A stretch of DNA of 64,000 nt from Mikania micrantha (lineage: Eukaryota > Streptophyta > Magnoliopsida > Asterales > Asteraceae), in the NCBI GenBank assembly GCA_009363875.1, contig CM018698.1, forward strand, positions 54,652,067-54,716,066. The letters are read 5' to 3'. Below are positions 34,908 through 46,354 of the stretch, in pieces. The notes under the pieces are model-generated. The model was not told the DNA's origin. It saw nothing but the letters and a program-made list of their open reading frames with translations, and ran no database searches. A program made the translations under genes and the position numbers. Every line of letters starts with the position of its first letter. Positions within the stretch are counted from its first letter, which is position 1.

Positions 34908-35137
34908 CAGTGGCGGAGCTTGGAAAAAAGTTCGGAGGGGGCCGAAGGATTTTTAGGAAAAAAACGGAGGGGGTCGAAGGAATTTTAGGATGAAAACGGA
35001 GGGGGCCGAAGGATTTTTAGGAAGAAAACGAAGGGAACCGAAGGATTTTCGGACGAAATACTATTATACCGACACTTCTGAGCTAAAAAACAGGGGGGGC
35101 CGGGGCACCCCCGGGCCCTTCTAATCCTCCGCCAGTG
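34908..35137. mobile_element. hAT-type MITE with four internal 32-bp repeats
   Basis: Inverted ends CAGTGGCGGAG and CTCCGCCAGTG, flanked exactly by the 8-bp duplication AGATCAAC (34900-34907, 35138-35145), identify an hAT non-autonomous element of 230 bp. Four tandem 32-bp units starting CGGAGGGGG at 34933, 34965, 34997 and 35029 (the last as CGAAGGGAA) fill most of the interior. Confidence 0.88.
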
Positions 35138-35145
35138 AGATCAAC

Positions 35146-36294
35146 GAATTTGATGGTTCACCTACATTTTTTGTCAAATAAAATTTAATTCGTGATACAA
35201 GAACATGTATGTTGGATATTTTAGAGTGAATTTATGAACCAGTAAGTGTTCGAATGAGAGGAAATTCGAGATATCCAGGTATTCGGAAACAACCGAAAGA
35301 CAGTTTTAAAGTTTTGTTTTTCGCCCCAAATTTAGTAAACGAATTTTTATGACAAGATTCAAAAATTATTTTTTCCAATTAATTTTCAATATGACAATTA
35401 AAGTTAGAAATTTCTTTTTCCAAACCCCAACCTAGGGCTCCGTCCTTTGAATGTTGCATGATTATAGAAGGCTTTAGGCACCACTTGGACGGCAATATAC
35501 CGCTAGGGATTAATCGGCGCTAGACAGATTGTAATTTGTATATATAATTTTACTAATATATATTATATACACACATCAATATTAATAATTCAATATAATA
35601 TTTCATATATTTAAAAAATAAACTTAAACATACTAAGCCAAGTACTTAAAAGTTCAAACTTAAATACTGAGTTTAAAGTTTAGAAATAGATTTCGATGTT
35701 CAGTGGCTGAATTCGATGTTTCAGATGTTGGATTCGTTGTTTTAGAGACATATTAAGAATTTTAGGTTGAGAAATGTATCGAATAGTCATGGATATGGTC
35801 CTTTTTACCCAAAAAAAGTCAAAAAATAACTAGGCCGCTTAGGCTGCTAGGGCCAAATCGGCACAATTGGAGGGTGCATAGCGCCTAGGCCGAAACACTG
35901 GAACTTTACAAAGGAATGTCATCTCTTGGACCCCCACTCTCTCTTTAGGTGTTGCCCTAGACCCCCGCTCTTACCTTATTGAAACCTTATTGGTCATAAA
36001 ACTTTAAACAAACATGCACCTTCCACCCAATTCGGTTATTGAATTTTATGATTCACCTTGATCACTAAGTTAATTCAATTACACTAAAATACTTAACACA
36101 TATGGCTCGCTTAGGAATCGTTCTCAAGCTTTACATACCGGGCTCGAAGCAGCTCGTGAACCTAAACAAACTTTTTATTAATAAATATTTTATTTAATTA
36201 AATAAGTTTATATTTATATAAATAATTGATATTTTATATACAAATATGAAAAATATAATAAAACCTTGATATGTTATATATATATATATATATA
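35146..36294. other. Intergenic, no gene seen
   Basis: No coding or transposon borders recognised; ends in a (TA)n tract at about 36275-36294. Confidence 0.5.
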
Positions 36295-36712
36295 GGGGAA
36301 TGTTCTATAGAAAACCTCCATTTTAGAGAAAACTTAGAAAACTAATCACAATTGTTATCAATCAATTTCGTTTTTCGTTTTATATTTTACATTTTGTTTT
36401 ATTATAAGGTTGGATCTGTTAACAAAAAGAAAAAAATAAAAAATTATACGTAACTCATGTTATTACATATGTGTAACTCATTGATTACATATATGTAACT
36501 TGTAAACTACATATATGAGTTACATGTATGTAACTTTTTTATTACATATACGTAACTTCGTAATTTACATATTTTTATTAAAAAAGTTTCTTTGTTTATA
36601 CTATTTCTAAGGTAAATAAAAAAATCATGAAATTTTTTTAAAAAAATTAATTGTTTAGTACGAGTTTTCTTAGTTTTCTCCAAAGTAATAAGCTTTTAAT
36701 TGAACCCTTCCC
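36295..36712. mobile_element. MITE with ~45-bp inverted ends inside a TA repeat
   Basis: The left end GGGGAATGTTCTATAGAAAA followed by TTTTAGAGAAAACTTAGAAAAC is answered at the right by GTTTTCTTAGTTTTCTCCAAAGTAATAAGCTTTTAATTGAACCCTTCCC in inverse orientation. It is embedded in (TA)n: a tract precedes it and a long one follows (36728-36775), so a TA target is likely but the TSD cannot be resolved. The interior repeats TTACATATATGTAACTC motifs. Confidence 0.6.
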
Positions 36713-36715
36713 TAT

Positions 36716-36778
<63 letters not shown>

Positions 36779-39232
36779 GAACTAATAAGAAAAGAAATAA
36801 TTAAATAGTTAATAATAAACGAGCTGAGCAGAACCAAGTCGAACTTTTGAAAAAATTATTATTAGCGAAACTAGTGTTCAAGCTTTCTTAAATCTAAACA
36901 AGCGCAGTTACTAACTATAACAAAACCAAATCATGAACACTAACGTATAACCTTATAAGCATGTTTTACAAGTATTTGTTACAACATTTCTTTTGTTTTT
37001 TTTTTTTGAATTATGTTAAATACATAATATTGTTAAAGGAAAAAGTATTAAAGTGGAGTTAGTGCATTTATCTTTGCTATAGCATAAGACTCTCGGTCTA
37101 TGCTTTTTCTCATTTTTTTAGAAAAACAATTATGCATTTACATTGTTAACAAAAATTTGTAGTTGGGACCTAATACTTCTTAGGGTGTAGCTTATGTAAT
37201 CCCGAATGCATGGAAAAGAGATTACGTTACAAATGTTTTATCATATGGTTTATAAAGTCAATATTAGACTAGCCTATTTTTATACGAAGAGGTCATGGAT
37301 TCTCTTACAACATCCAAATCCAATTCGGGCTTGATGTTAGGTTAAACCACTCTTAGCTATCCCGAGCTCGAACATCAGAGAAAATATATGTTATATTGCC
37401 CAAGGAGGTTAGTCTCACGAGCACTACGACGCTCAAGTCAATAATGTATAGTAACAGATATAGCAAAGCACATATAACACAGTAAATAGTAAATGCATAT
37501 ATAAAGATGAAATATTAGCATATGAGATGTGAGATGTGAGATGTGAGAGGAGTTTGCTCCCTTGGCAATATGGAAGGTAAGAAGGAGAAACTTGTTCTAT
37601 GGAAGTAGATGAGATGTTTAGTGTGTGTAATAACTTGCAAATGGGATCTTGACTACTAGTATTAGGTCAAGACTCAAGAGTGAAAATGAAGAAGGATGAA
37701 GAGTTTTGTCTATATCTAGATTGTATTGCCTCTTACTCGTTTACTTGTATTAATACGGTGTTTAACATGAGATCTTTGTTTTTTTCTTATTTAGAACACC
37801 AATTTTCCATGTAATGTCTCTTTTTACTTGATAAATGCAACCATGTTCTAATAAGTTAACCACTAAAGAGATTTCTTTTCATAAGCACCAGATTTACTGA
37901 AATCCACCCTCTTTACAAGCGTCCGACACTTAGAATCTTTACATGCGTCTGACACTTAGAAGTTGAATTTAATTATTTCAATAGAATGGAAAAATCATAC
38001 CTTTTATGTATATGATACCTTTCTCATGCCTTCTTTAACTTATGGTAGGAAAGGATATCTCTTTGCAGAGTGTGTCCTCATTATTTTCTTGATTATGTCA
38101 TTCTAATAAGTTCTACCCTTTGAACATGTGCCATCGTTGTGCTTAGCTAAGGAAAAAAAAAGGTTTTTTCTTGTTCCAGTCATTGACGCCTCTTGCCAAG
38201 CTAACTTGGTATACTTGGCCAAAATCATACCTACATAATTAGTTACAGATCAAACATAAAAACTTAATCTAAAAGACTAGTTTGAAAAGTGAGAGAGTTC
38301 ATTTAGCCTATAAAACCGAATCAATTGCCCATATAACCAATGCGTGACAAGTTTTTTACCTTGCAAAAATTTCGATTCGTAACAATAGACCCTCCTTAAG
38401 AGCCAGTATACTCGTTTGTCACGAATGACCCCTTCAAGGGCACCACTCTTAGTTGACTTTAATACCAATGTTACAGACCAACATAGGAGAACTCAACCTA
38501 AAAAACTTGTCTGATTGGTAAAAGTGTCTATTTTATCTAGAAATTTCACATTAATTACTCATACAACTGATATAATACATGTTTCATGCCTTGCAAATGG
38601 TTTTGATGTCTAATTAACAATCATGTTAAAACCCGAGAAAATGTATAATTTAGTTTGAAAATGTTTAAGATTATCACGAGTTTAAACAAGGGCAAAAAAA
38701 ACTAATTTTAGTTTAATAACAAAGATTTTCAATTTAAAAAAATAAAATGGTTTTTGGATACTAGGAAATTACATACCGCATGTTTAGGGTGAGAAAAAAA
38801 ATCTAATTTGACTCTACAATGGTCAAATTGATAATTAAGTTTTAGTTTAGTACGAATAAGATAATAAAATAAAAAAAATGAAAAATAGAGAAGCAGATTT
38901 TGACAAGCATCGACATTTCGAAGAATCATAAATTGAGGCTCATTGCTTACGTCACATGTTGACGAAGTCAAAGATAGAGCCGATTTTAATTAAATATAAT
39001 CTAAAATAATTAAACCAGAATCAAATATGAAATTTGCTCCTGATTTTCGAATTTGCCTTTATAAAAAGTCATTCCTCCGGAAGTTGACTTTGCAATTCTT
39101 AAAAAGTCAAACAGATCTTAATAGATGAACGATTTGAGATTTTGGATAAATTTGATTATATATAAATTTAATAACATTTTATTATTTAAAATAAGTCTTA
39201 TCACTTATGTTTATGTTATTATTTTGTCGAAC
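36713..39232. other. Intergenic with TA microsatellite and an old tandem duplication
   Basis: (TA)n at 36728-36775. A ~230-bp degenerate tandem duplication begins GTTACAGATCAAACATA near 38242 and GTTACAGACCAACATAGG near 38472. GAGATGT is repeated near 37525-37548. No gene recognised. Confidence 0.5.
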
Positions 39233-39432
39233 GGCAATTTGGATCACTGACGGATCATAGACTCACCCGATCATATCCATACATAATAAGAGAAAAACAA
39301 CCATAGGTGAGAGAAAACCCCATAGCCCAGCATAGAACCTCTATTTTGTTCATACCATGACTTGAACCCGTAACCTTTCTAATATTGAAGCCACATGTTA
39401 CATTCTCTCAACTATTAATCTAAGGATCATTG
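39233..39432 (-). mobile_element. tRNA-derived SINE, family of 17921
   Basis: On the minus strand it carries the same head (TTAATAGTTGAGAGAATG region), B box (GGGTTCAAGTC) and body as the SINE at 17921-18134, ending TTGCCGTTCGAC with no poly(A). The missing tail and unclear TSD indicate an older insertion. Confidence 0.75.
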
Positions 39433-40456
39433 GTTTATTCAAATAATAAAAGAGTTAGACACATATGAGACAATGATGGTTTCCTGCCTAACTTTTTTAA
39501 AGAAAATAGTGCTAACTTATTTTTTTTCTTCAAAATTTGATTGCCTATTAAAAAAACAGAGAGATAGATAATTTTGTTCTTAGGGTATTGGTCCAATGAG
39601 AGAAGATGTGGAGGTGGGCATAACAACCCTTTGGTTTTGGTGGATTGGGTTGAACTTTGAAGCGTGGGTTAGTCGTTCAAGAAACGAGATGGTAAGACCG
39701 GCTCAACTATTTTGGAAGCTATAAGCTGAATAAAAAGTCGAGGTTTTAACTAATAGTTACTTTAAACCTCTACCTTTTATCTGAGTTTGGGAATTTCTGT
39801 ACTAAACTAAAAGTTTATATTTTGTAGATAGAAAAAAACTTTCTTTATATGTATATGTATAAAATATTTAGATTAAATTTATTTTTATAGTTTTTTAAAT
39901 CCAAATTCTTTAGTAAAATGGTCATAATCAATTAAAAAATTTTTTTTGATTGAATATTAAAAGGTTTTTATATGAGCATGTGTTGTATCTTCTATTCTCT
40001 TCAAAGTTGAGAAGTTAAAAAAAACCCACTTATCAAAGAAGCAAAACCATATATAATTTTTATTTTTAAAATTGAAAGCCCTTTAATTTTAAGGGATTTA
40101 AACATTTACTTAGGTTGCTAGACCCATTGGACCGGCCCTGCTGATGAGAAGCCGTTGATACTTGATATCATTATACCAATTTTTTAAGAGTAAATTGCCG
40201 TCAATGTGGTTTTTTAGTAGTTTATATTTTGTTTTTACGTTTCATAAATTATTGTCTTTAAGTTTACATATTTATAATACATAAAATTTCATGAATCATT
40301 GAGATAATATAATTCAAGAGTTACATGACTACTCCTAGAGTCCTAGTCACATTACTCTAACAAGAGCATGTTCTTATACACAAATTTATGACAATTTTTT
40401 TCGAAACCAATTTATGTTGAAAAAAATTCAAAAACCACATACGTACACTAATGATT
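39433..40456. other. Intergenic, no gene seen
   Basis: AT-rich, with no recognisable gene or element ends. Confidence 0.5.
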
Positions 40457-41110
40457 CAGATGCTGTTAGTTTTTCAGTAAAATGTCTGCGCAACCTCTAT
40501 TGTATGCGCCGCATAAACCATTCGCAAACCACGCGCAAACATTAGCATTTGCAGACTGCTTGTTTTTTCAAAGATATTTTATTAAAAAACGTCTAAGCGT
40601 GCTCTTCTTGGTGCAGATGTGGCTCAACCACTTACATGATCCTCTAAGGTCTGCAGAGACCAAAACTACCGTCGGCCACCTCCACCATCATCGGCGGCCA
40701 CCACCGCCCGCCACCACCGCCACCACTGTCGGCAACCATCCCCACCACCGTCGGTCACCCCCATCACCACCGGCGTCCACCACCATCCACCAACACTGCA
40801 CCACAGTCGGTCACCCCTCCACTGTCAACCACCACCGCCGCCACCGGCGGTCACCCCCACCACCACAGGCGGCCACTACCATCAACCACCACTGCCACCA
40901 CCGTCAGTCACCCACCACCACCTTCGGCTACCACCGCAACCACCGTCAATACACTACCGCCAATTTATTTTAACAGTTAACATACGTTAAAAAAACACAC
41001 TTTTCTTCTTGCAGGCTGCAGATATTTGATCTACCTCTTTTTCTACAGATGTTTGCAGATATGGTCCGCAGATTGCAGACATTTTACCTCTTAAAAAACA
41101 AACAACTTAG
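40457..41110. mobile_element. Non-autonomous DNA transposon carrying a CCACC minisatellite
   Basis: Inverted ends: left CAGATGCTGTTAGTTTTTCAG then TAAAATGTCTGC, right GCAGACATTTTACCTCTTAAAAAACAAACAACTTAG. The inner TAAAATGTCTGC/GCAGACATTTTA match is perfect. The TSD was not resolved, so the superfamily (hAT-like is my guess) is open. The interior from about 40670 to 40955 is a GTCGGTCACC/CCACCACC minisatellite whose 163-codon open frame (His/Pro/Thr/Arg-rich) is a composition artefact, not a gene. Confidence 0.55.
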
Positions 41111-42054
41111 ACTGTTATGTAATTGTCTTGTCTTGTGTATCAATTTGTTACACTTAGAAAGAAAATTAACAAATGAATGATGCATTAAAATAATGAAAAA
41201 TGGTTGGTAATGAAAAAAAAATTATAATGAAATCAAGATAGTCCTCTTAATCTCTGATTCCATTCACATGGCCCCTTGCAGCAAATGGTCTCAAAACCAT
41301 TTGACAATACTACTTAAATTAGGTTTCTTCACACGTTAGAAGATTAATTCTGTATTGCGTAGAATAGAAACAATATTAAAAGATTGATAGAAGTTGTCAC
41401 TCTATCTTAAAACCCTAATACGTAAACTACAATAATTTTAGAAAACAATAGTAAGAAAATAAAACCAGTTTAAAATTCGTTTCATACAACGCCACCAAAT
41501 TAAAATTCTGAGTCATATATTTGATGATATGCCTACTTGATCATAGTGGTTGTGTCACGGTCACGAATGCCAAAACGCTTAAAAAATGAATGCAATATAC
41601 GTCAATCTGTCGTAAAACTCTCCATCGAATCTCATTGCAAAAGTAACTTTCACTTACATAAAACACGAACGTAAACATAAACGCACAATATTATAAATCG
41701 TAAAACAAAAAAAAATAAAAAAAAACATAAACATTAAGCTACCCAACCTAGGTGCACTACATAAACAATCATAGTTGTAAACACTAAATCAAAACATGTT
41801 GCAAAAGCAACCGTTACTCACAAGAAACACGAATCAAAACAATAAAAAAATGTGCTTAGGCTTAAAATATAGTGTTAAGAAACATTAGTACAACGTAAAC
41901 GTGCTAACATGAAAAATTATAAAATCAAAACAAAAACAAAAAATATCCGAAAAGAAGAAACTCAAAAAAAGAGATTTTTTTATTGACAAATTCTAGCATT
42001 TACCAAAACCAAAACTCACTCCCGATTTATTAACTAACCTAAAAAAATGTGGAT
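41111..42054. other. Intergenic, no gene seen
   Basis: AT-rich with poly(A) runs; no recognisable gene. Confidence 0.5.
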
Positions 42055-42412
42055 AACGTAAAATGATGTCATGTGTCCAATTGTTACTCTTTTATTAAGT
42101 AATATAGATATAAATATGTGATATTAGATAATAATATTGAATATTAAGTACAATTGTATTCATTTTTAAAATAAAAAAGATTTTTTAATATGTTACAATA
42201 TATTAATTTTAAAAACAAACGAAAGTTAGCACTTAAAAAAAATAGTATTATCATTTCAATACTTAAAGTATTAAATTATATGGAATGACAATCTTATTTT
42301 ATATTAAAATTTATTTTATACTGCCAACTTTCATTGGTGACCATATATTATATTTTTTTTATTCAATTCGTGTAATATACAATAACACATTATCGATGTA
42401 CTTACCTAGTAA
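42055..42412 (-). repeat. Dispersed repeat family, copy C
   Basis: Inverse orientation relative to copies A and B: plus strand begins GATAACGTAAAATGATGTCATG and ends GTGTAATATACAATAACAC...CTTACCTAGT. Internal blocks such as AAACAAACGAAAGTTAGCAC are diverged. It is shorter than A and B. Confidence 0.5.
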
Positions 42413-43222
42413 ATTAATATAAATGTGAAAAAAATTTATATTCTGTACAATTTTATTTTATTTTATTTTTTGGACAAATATTTTGACTAGACTCGACAAT
42501 CTTGACCCAAATCAAGGAAAATGGGTTGGTTTGAGTGAATAAATATTGTATTTTGGGTTAAAATGAGAATAATCATAACATAGAATGTGCTAATATGAGT
42601 AACTACTTAAAACAATGTGGGTCAAGATTAGTAACTTAAAAATAATGTAAATAGAATGGCTATGATTCAAATGGATAATAATTATTACTAATATGTTTGA
42701 TGAAAAAATTAGTAAATATTATTAAGATAAATTATTTGTTTAGTTATACTCATTTTCACTTGAACTAAATTGAAATTTGTTAAGAAGACCCATTTTAACC
42801 AAGTTATAGATATAAAGCTTTGAGCAATAACATATAAATTAGAAAAACATGGAAGCATGTTTGACGTTTGTATGTGAAATCTAGTTGTATAAATTAATTT
42901 TTTGTTGATTCCTATTTGCGACCAAGTTTGTACATCCATAACTACACGTGTATATCTTTGTATACGTGTGCAGGGGCGGTCCAAGAGCTTTGGTGACACT
43001 AAGCAAAGTAAAAAATTGAGACCCTATATTTATTTTATGTTACAAAATAAAAACCTTCCACCTTTACCTGGACTTGGGACCGACAATAACAAACTAAAAA
43101 GTTTATAGTTGACGGAGTGACATAATAACCTATTAACCAAACAGTTAATGATTAAGGCGCTAGGTAACAAGAGCTAAGACAATAAGCAACAAGCTTCAAC
43201 CTATTAACTTTAAACAACAATC
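42413..43222. other. Intergenic; possible hAT end at 42972
   Basis: CAGGGGCGGTCCAAGAGC at about 42972 looks like an hAT terminus (CAGGGGCGG type). No partner terminus was found before the retrotransposon insertion at 43228. Confidence 0.4.
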
Positions 43223-43420
43223 AACAATGTAACATTTGTGCATATAGTCATGTAGTTGTAAACAGTGTTAGAACAGTGTCTATTCATGGTTCAGTTCATC
43301 AATGTGATTCGTATGTTCAAAATGTGTGCTTGTGTGTTACAGGATCTTAGTAATCAGAAAACAAGTATATATTATTTATTTACAGTCGATTTCACTAAGC
43401 AAGAACAGTAACTTGTTATA

Positions 43421-43475
43421 TCGAAACAGTGGTGGGCAGTGAGAGTGAGCCCTATATATATACTGCGTTCGGTGT
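43421..43475 (+). repeat. U3 copy of a structured TATA-containing motif
   Basis: TCGAAACAGTGGTGGGCAGT followed by GAGAGTGAGCCCTATATATA. The same motif occurs twice in the leader at 47956-48008 and 48462-48520, and in the 3' LTR at 53486-53540. GGGC and GCCC pair around the GAGAG core. TATATATA here could be mistaken for the promoter, but the element at 43876 is better placed. Confidence 0.75.
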
Positions 43476-43875
43476 AACAGGTTAGTGTTAGTGCGTAGTG
43501 TTGAGACGAGTATTATAACATTTAATTAATTCAACCAAGATCGTAATCTGTAAGCGAGACTGAGTATAGTTATGGGTGACGATCCATAATAATACGAATG
43601 TTGAACTTATAATTACGATTCAACGACTTTAAATAATTTATACGATCGGAAAACGTACGCGATTGCGGGTATACACGTAATTTCGAATGTTTTAACGATC
43701 TGACAACACACGAAGAGTAAAAATAATTAAATTAATTATTTTATATTTTTACAATTTTGAAACTCATCATTTAAATGAGTTTAATAACTATTTTTAATTA
43801 AAACCGCGTAAAATACGCGTTACGTTCCGGAAACGCGAACCGAGCGACCGAAATGCACCCGAACTTCACCCGAAC

Positions 43876-43882
43876 TATAAAA
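43876..43882 (+). promoter_or_regulatory. LTR promoter TATA box
   Basis: TATAAAA preceded by a GC-rich CGAAC/ACGCG region and followed by a perfect short palindrome AAGCCTTG-AA-CAAGGCTT (43881-43898) and a CT-rich leader. Transcription is expected to start about 25-35 bp downstream, near 43907. The 3' LTR copy is at 53941-53947. Confidence 0.7.
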
Positions 43883-44283
43883 GCCTTGAACAAGGCTTCC
43901 TACTTCATTTATTACCTCAACAACCCTTTCTCTCTCTAATAGTTCGTCTACCCTCTCTCTCTCTAAAAACCAAACTTTAAACGTTCGTATCTTCTTCGTT
44001 ACTCGACGGATTTCGACGTTCTTGGTGTCCACGCGAAGCTCTCGACAAACTCTACACGAAAGTACAAGAATATCGCAGATCCATCCAGCCAAAAACGAGG
44101 TATGATCCAAGGAAGTTTCGGAAATTAGGGTTTTGGATGTGTATGTGCTTGAAACTTGATATATAACCGGTTCTAGTACACCATTCCTATTTTCGCACCC
44201 ATAGCAATCTTGATCGATGATAAGTTAGGCTAGATCGTGGCCTGGAAATGAAGAATTCGATGAAGGGAGTTTGCAGATGAACA

Positions 44284-44846
44284 GGTTCGCTGGGAGCATG
44301 AAGCCGAACCCATAAGGGTTTCCTGGCCGAACCCTTGAGGTTCTCACGAGCCTTGCCGAACCCTAATGCAGATCCACGAACTTACAGGGTTCGTTAGTCG
44401 AACCTTTAGAGGATCTCACGAACCCTCCTACTGCTACGAACCCTTGCAGACCTCACGAACCTTCGTCATCATGCAGCGAACCATAACCAGTTCCACGAAC
44501 CTTTGCATAGTTCGTGGGAATTGCAGCCAAACCTTGTACATGCCACGAACCTTGGCATGGTTCGCTAAGGATCAACGAACCTTCATGCAGCTTCAACCAC
44601 TGGCGAACCTCTCAAGAAACCACGAACCTTTGCATGGTTCGTGGCAAGATCTGCCGAACCCTAAGGATTTCCACCAGCCTTCACGAACCATTGATGCTCG
44701 ACGAACCTTGTAAGGACGAACCTTGCATGGTTCGTTGACTTGTTGCCGAACTTTGACTACATGCTAAGAGGACCGAACCTTGTTAAAGACTTAACCGAAC
44801 CTTTTTGTTGCATGGTCGAACCTTAGGCAGGAACCTAAAAGGTTCG
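44284..44846 (+). repeat. CGAACC hairpin array in R-U5
   Basis: About two dozen CGAACC/GGTTCG hexamers in 560 bp. Several pair into hairpins with a TTGCAT-type loop: 44546-44564, 44620-44644 (perfect 9-bp arms CCACGAACC/GGTTCGTGG), 44716-44735 (ACGAACC/GGTTCGT), and a weaker one at 44491-44520. Others are single half-sites. The identical array is at 54349-54911 in the 3' LTR. Confidence 0.85.
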
Positions 44847-44896
44847 CTGCCAAGAGGGTTGGCCGAGACCCAAACTTACATACTTTGTTGTATTCT

Positions 44897-45228
44897 TGGC
44901 CCAATCGACTTAATAGCATCGGCCCACATTAGAATAGTTCCATGCAACTTCATTCGGCCCAATACAATGCTACAAGGCCCAAATAAACCCTTTGGGCCCA
45001 AATATTCATATAGTTGGCCCGTGACATTTCATTCGGTTAAATTCAATCCCATGTGGCCCAAGATGATTCTTGGTGTCTTACAAGACTCATGAACATATTG
45101 GTTGGCCCAAAACAATATTCAATGGGCCCAATATCACATCCAATTGGACCTTGTTAACCTAAGAGGCCCATGGACCTCTATTTAAGTCCATCATAGTTTA
45201 TGGACTTAAGGCCCATAATGTGGCCCAC
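44897..45228 (+). repeat. Cluster of eleven GGCCCA motifs
   Basis: GGCCCA (reverse TGGGCC) occurs eleven times in about 330 bp, each with different neighbours, two of them as palindromic GGGCCC. TGGGCC/T is the known site II element bound by TCP transcription factors in plants (family knowledge). The cluster lies about 1 kb downstream of the TATA box. The 3' LTR copy is 54962-55293. Confidence 0.8.
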
Positions 45229-45903
45229 AACTCAAGGAAACTTGCAATTTGATCTTAATTGAGTTAAGTTATAACTTAATCTAATCATGAAGATCAAATC
45301 ACAAGCCCAAAGACTTAAACAATTGGAACAATTTTCACAATACAAGTTATCAATCAAAAGATCGCATACAAGTTTCTTGAACCCATGATCAATCAAGTAA
45401 TCAAGTTAAACATGTTCAAGGGATCACAAGTCAATCAATGAATCAAAGTTATACAATTATAAATCCTATATCTTATGTATGATTACAATGTTATAGGAAA
45501 CAATTAGAAGTCCTGTTTGCTACTTGCTAACTGTTTAGTTCAGAGTCTACTGCAGACAGGTGAGAACTTTAGCCCCTCTTTTACTGTTTTATAACTGTTT
45601 TGGGGTGGAACACGTGATCAAAACCGCTATTTCAATCTTGTTTCATTACACAAGTTATGTGTAATTCATAAACATTTCAGGTTCATCTTACGAATCCAAG
45701 GGATTCATCAATTGTTTAAAGAAATTGTCAACTGTTTTAATTTACTTGTCAATTACTAAACTCTTTTCATTAAAAAGGTTTTATAAGGGACTTTTGAACT
45801 GTTTTGAAATTAATTTACTCAAATGTATTTATGAAGGATAAACACTTTTTGATAAAGGATTTTACAAACCCTTTTGTTATAAACCTTGTTATTACACAAG
45901 GTC

Positions 45904-46030
45904 ATCACATCATGGTATTCAAAACAAGTGGTTCACAATATGGTACTCAAATTCATTGGTTCAAAACATGGTATTCAAGTCAAGTTGTTCACATCATGGT
46001 ATTCAAATCAAGAGATTCATTTCATGTTAC
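45904..46030 (+). repeat. ~28-bp degenerate tandem repeat CATGGTATTCAA
   Basis: Four units of the form TTCACATCATGGTATTCAAATCAAG in series with small length changes. The 3' LTR copy lies at 55969-56095. Confidence 0.75.
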
Positions 46031-46216
46031 ATAAACAAAGGATTCAACTCGTGGAGTTAAATCCAGGTTTTCAATAAGACATTAACACATCCGGTTAAAG
46101 TAAGATTCATAAACATGGTGTCCATTGTTGTAAACAAACTTATAAACCCATCAAGTATCATATTCATTAGCGTTAGTACTGGGTGATCACAACAAGGGAA
46201 AGCGGACACATTGTTT

Positions 46217-46354
46217 CTTATCCAGGATGGAGTTAGCTTTTAAATTTGTTTTAAAAGCTAACTGCAGGTCTGGTGTCATTGTTTTCTTATCCAGGATGGA
46301 GTTGGCTTTTAAATTTGCTTTTAAAAGCCAACTGCAGGTCTGGTGTCATATGGT
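46217..46354 (+). repeat. Two 69-bp tandem units, each with a 14-bp-arm hairpin
   Basis: Each unit runs CTTATCCAGGATGGAG-hairpin-GCAGGTCTGGTGTCAT. Hairpin 1 (46231-46263): arms AGTTAGCTTTTAAA/TTTAAAAGCTAACT, loop of 5. Hairpin 2 (46300-46333): arms AGTTGGCTTTTAAA/TTTAAAAGCCAACT, loop of 6. The only arm difference is one A-T pair replaced by G-C on both sides. Copies in the 3' LTR are at 56282-56419. Confidence 0.92.

Noticed and set aside
40482..40973. 163-codon open frame rich in His, Pro, Thr and Arg
   Set aside because: It is a translation of a CCACC/GTCGG minisatellite inside a transposon; codon content follows the repeat and other frames are equally open.
42972..43222. hAT element starting CAGGGGCGG
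   Set aside because: No complementary terminus or 8-bp duplication could be found; only one end is suggestive.
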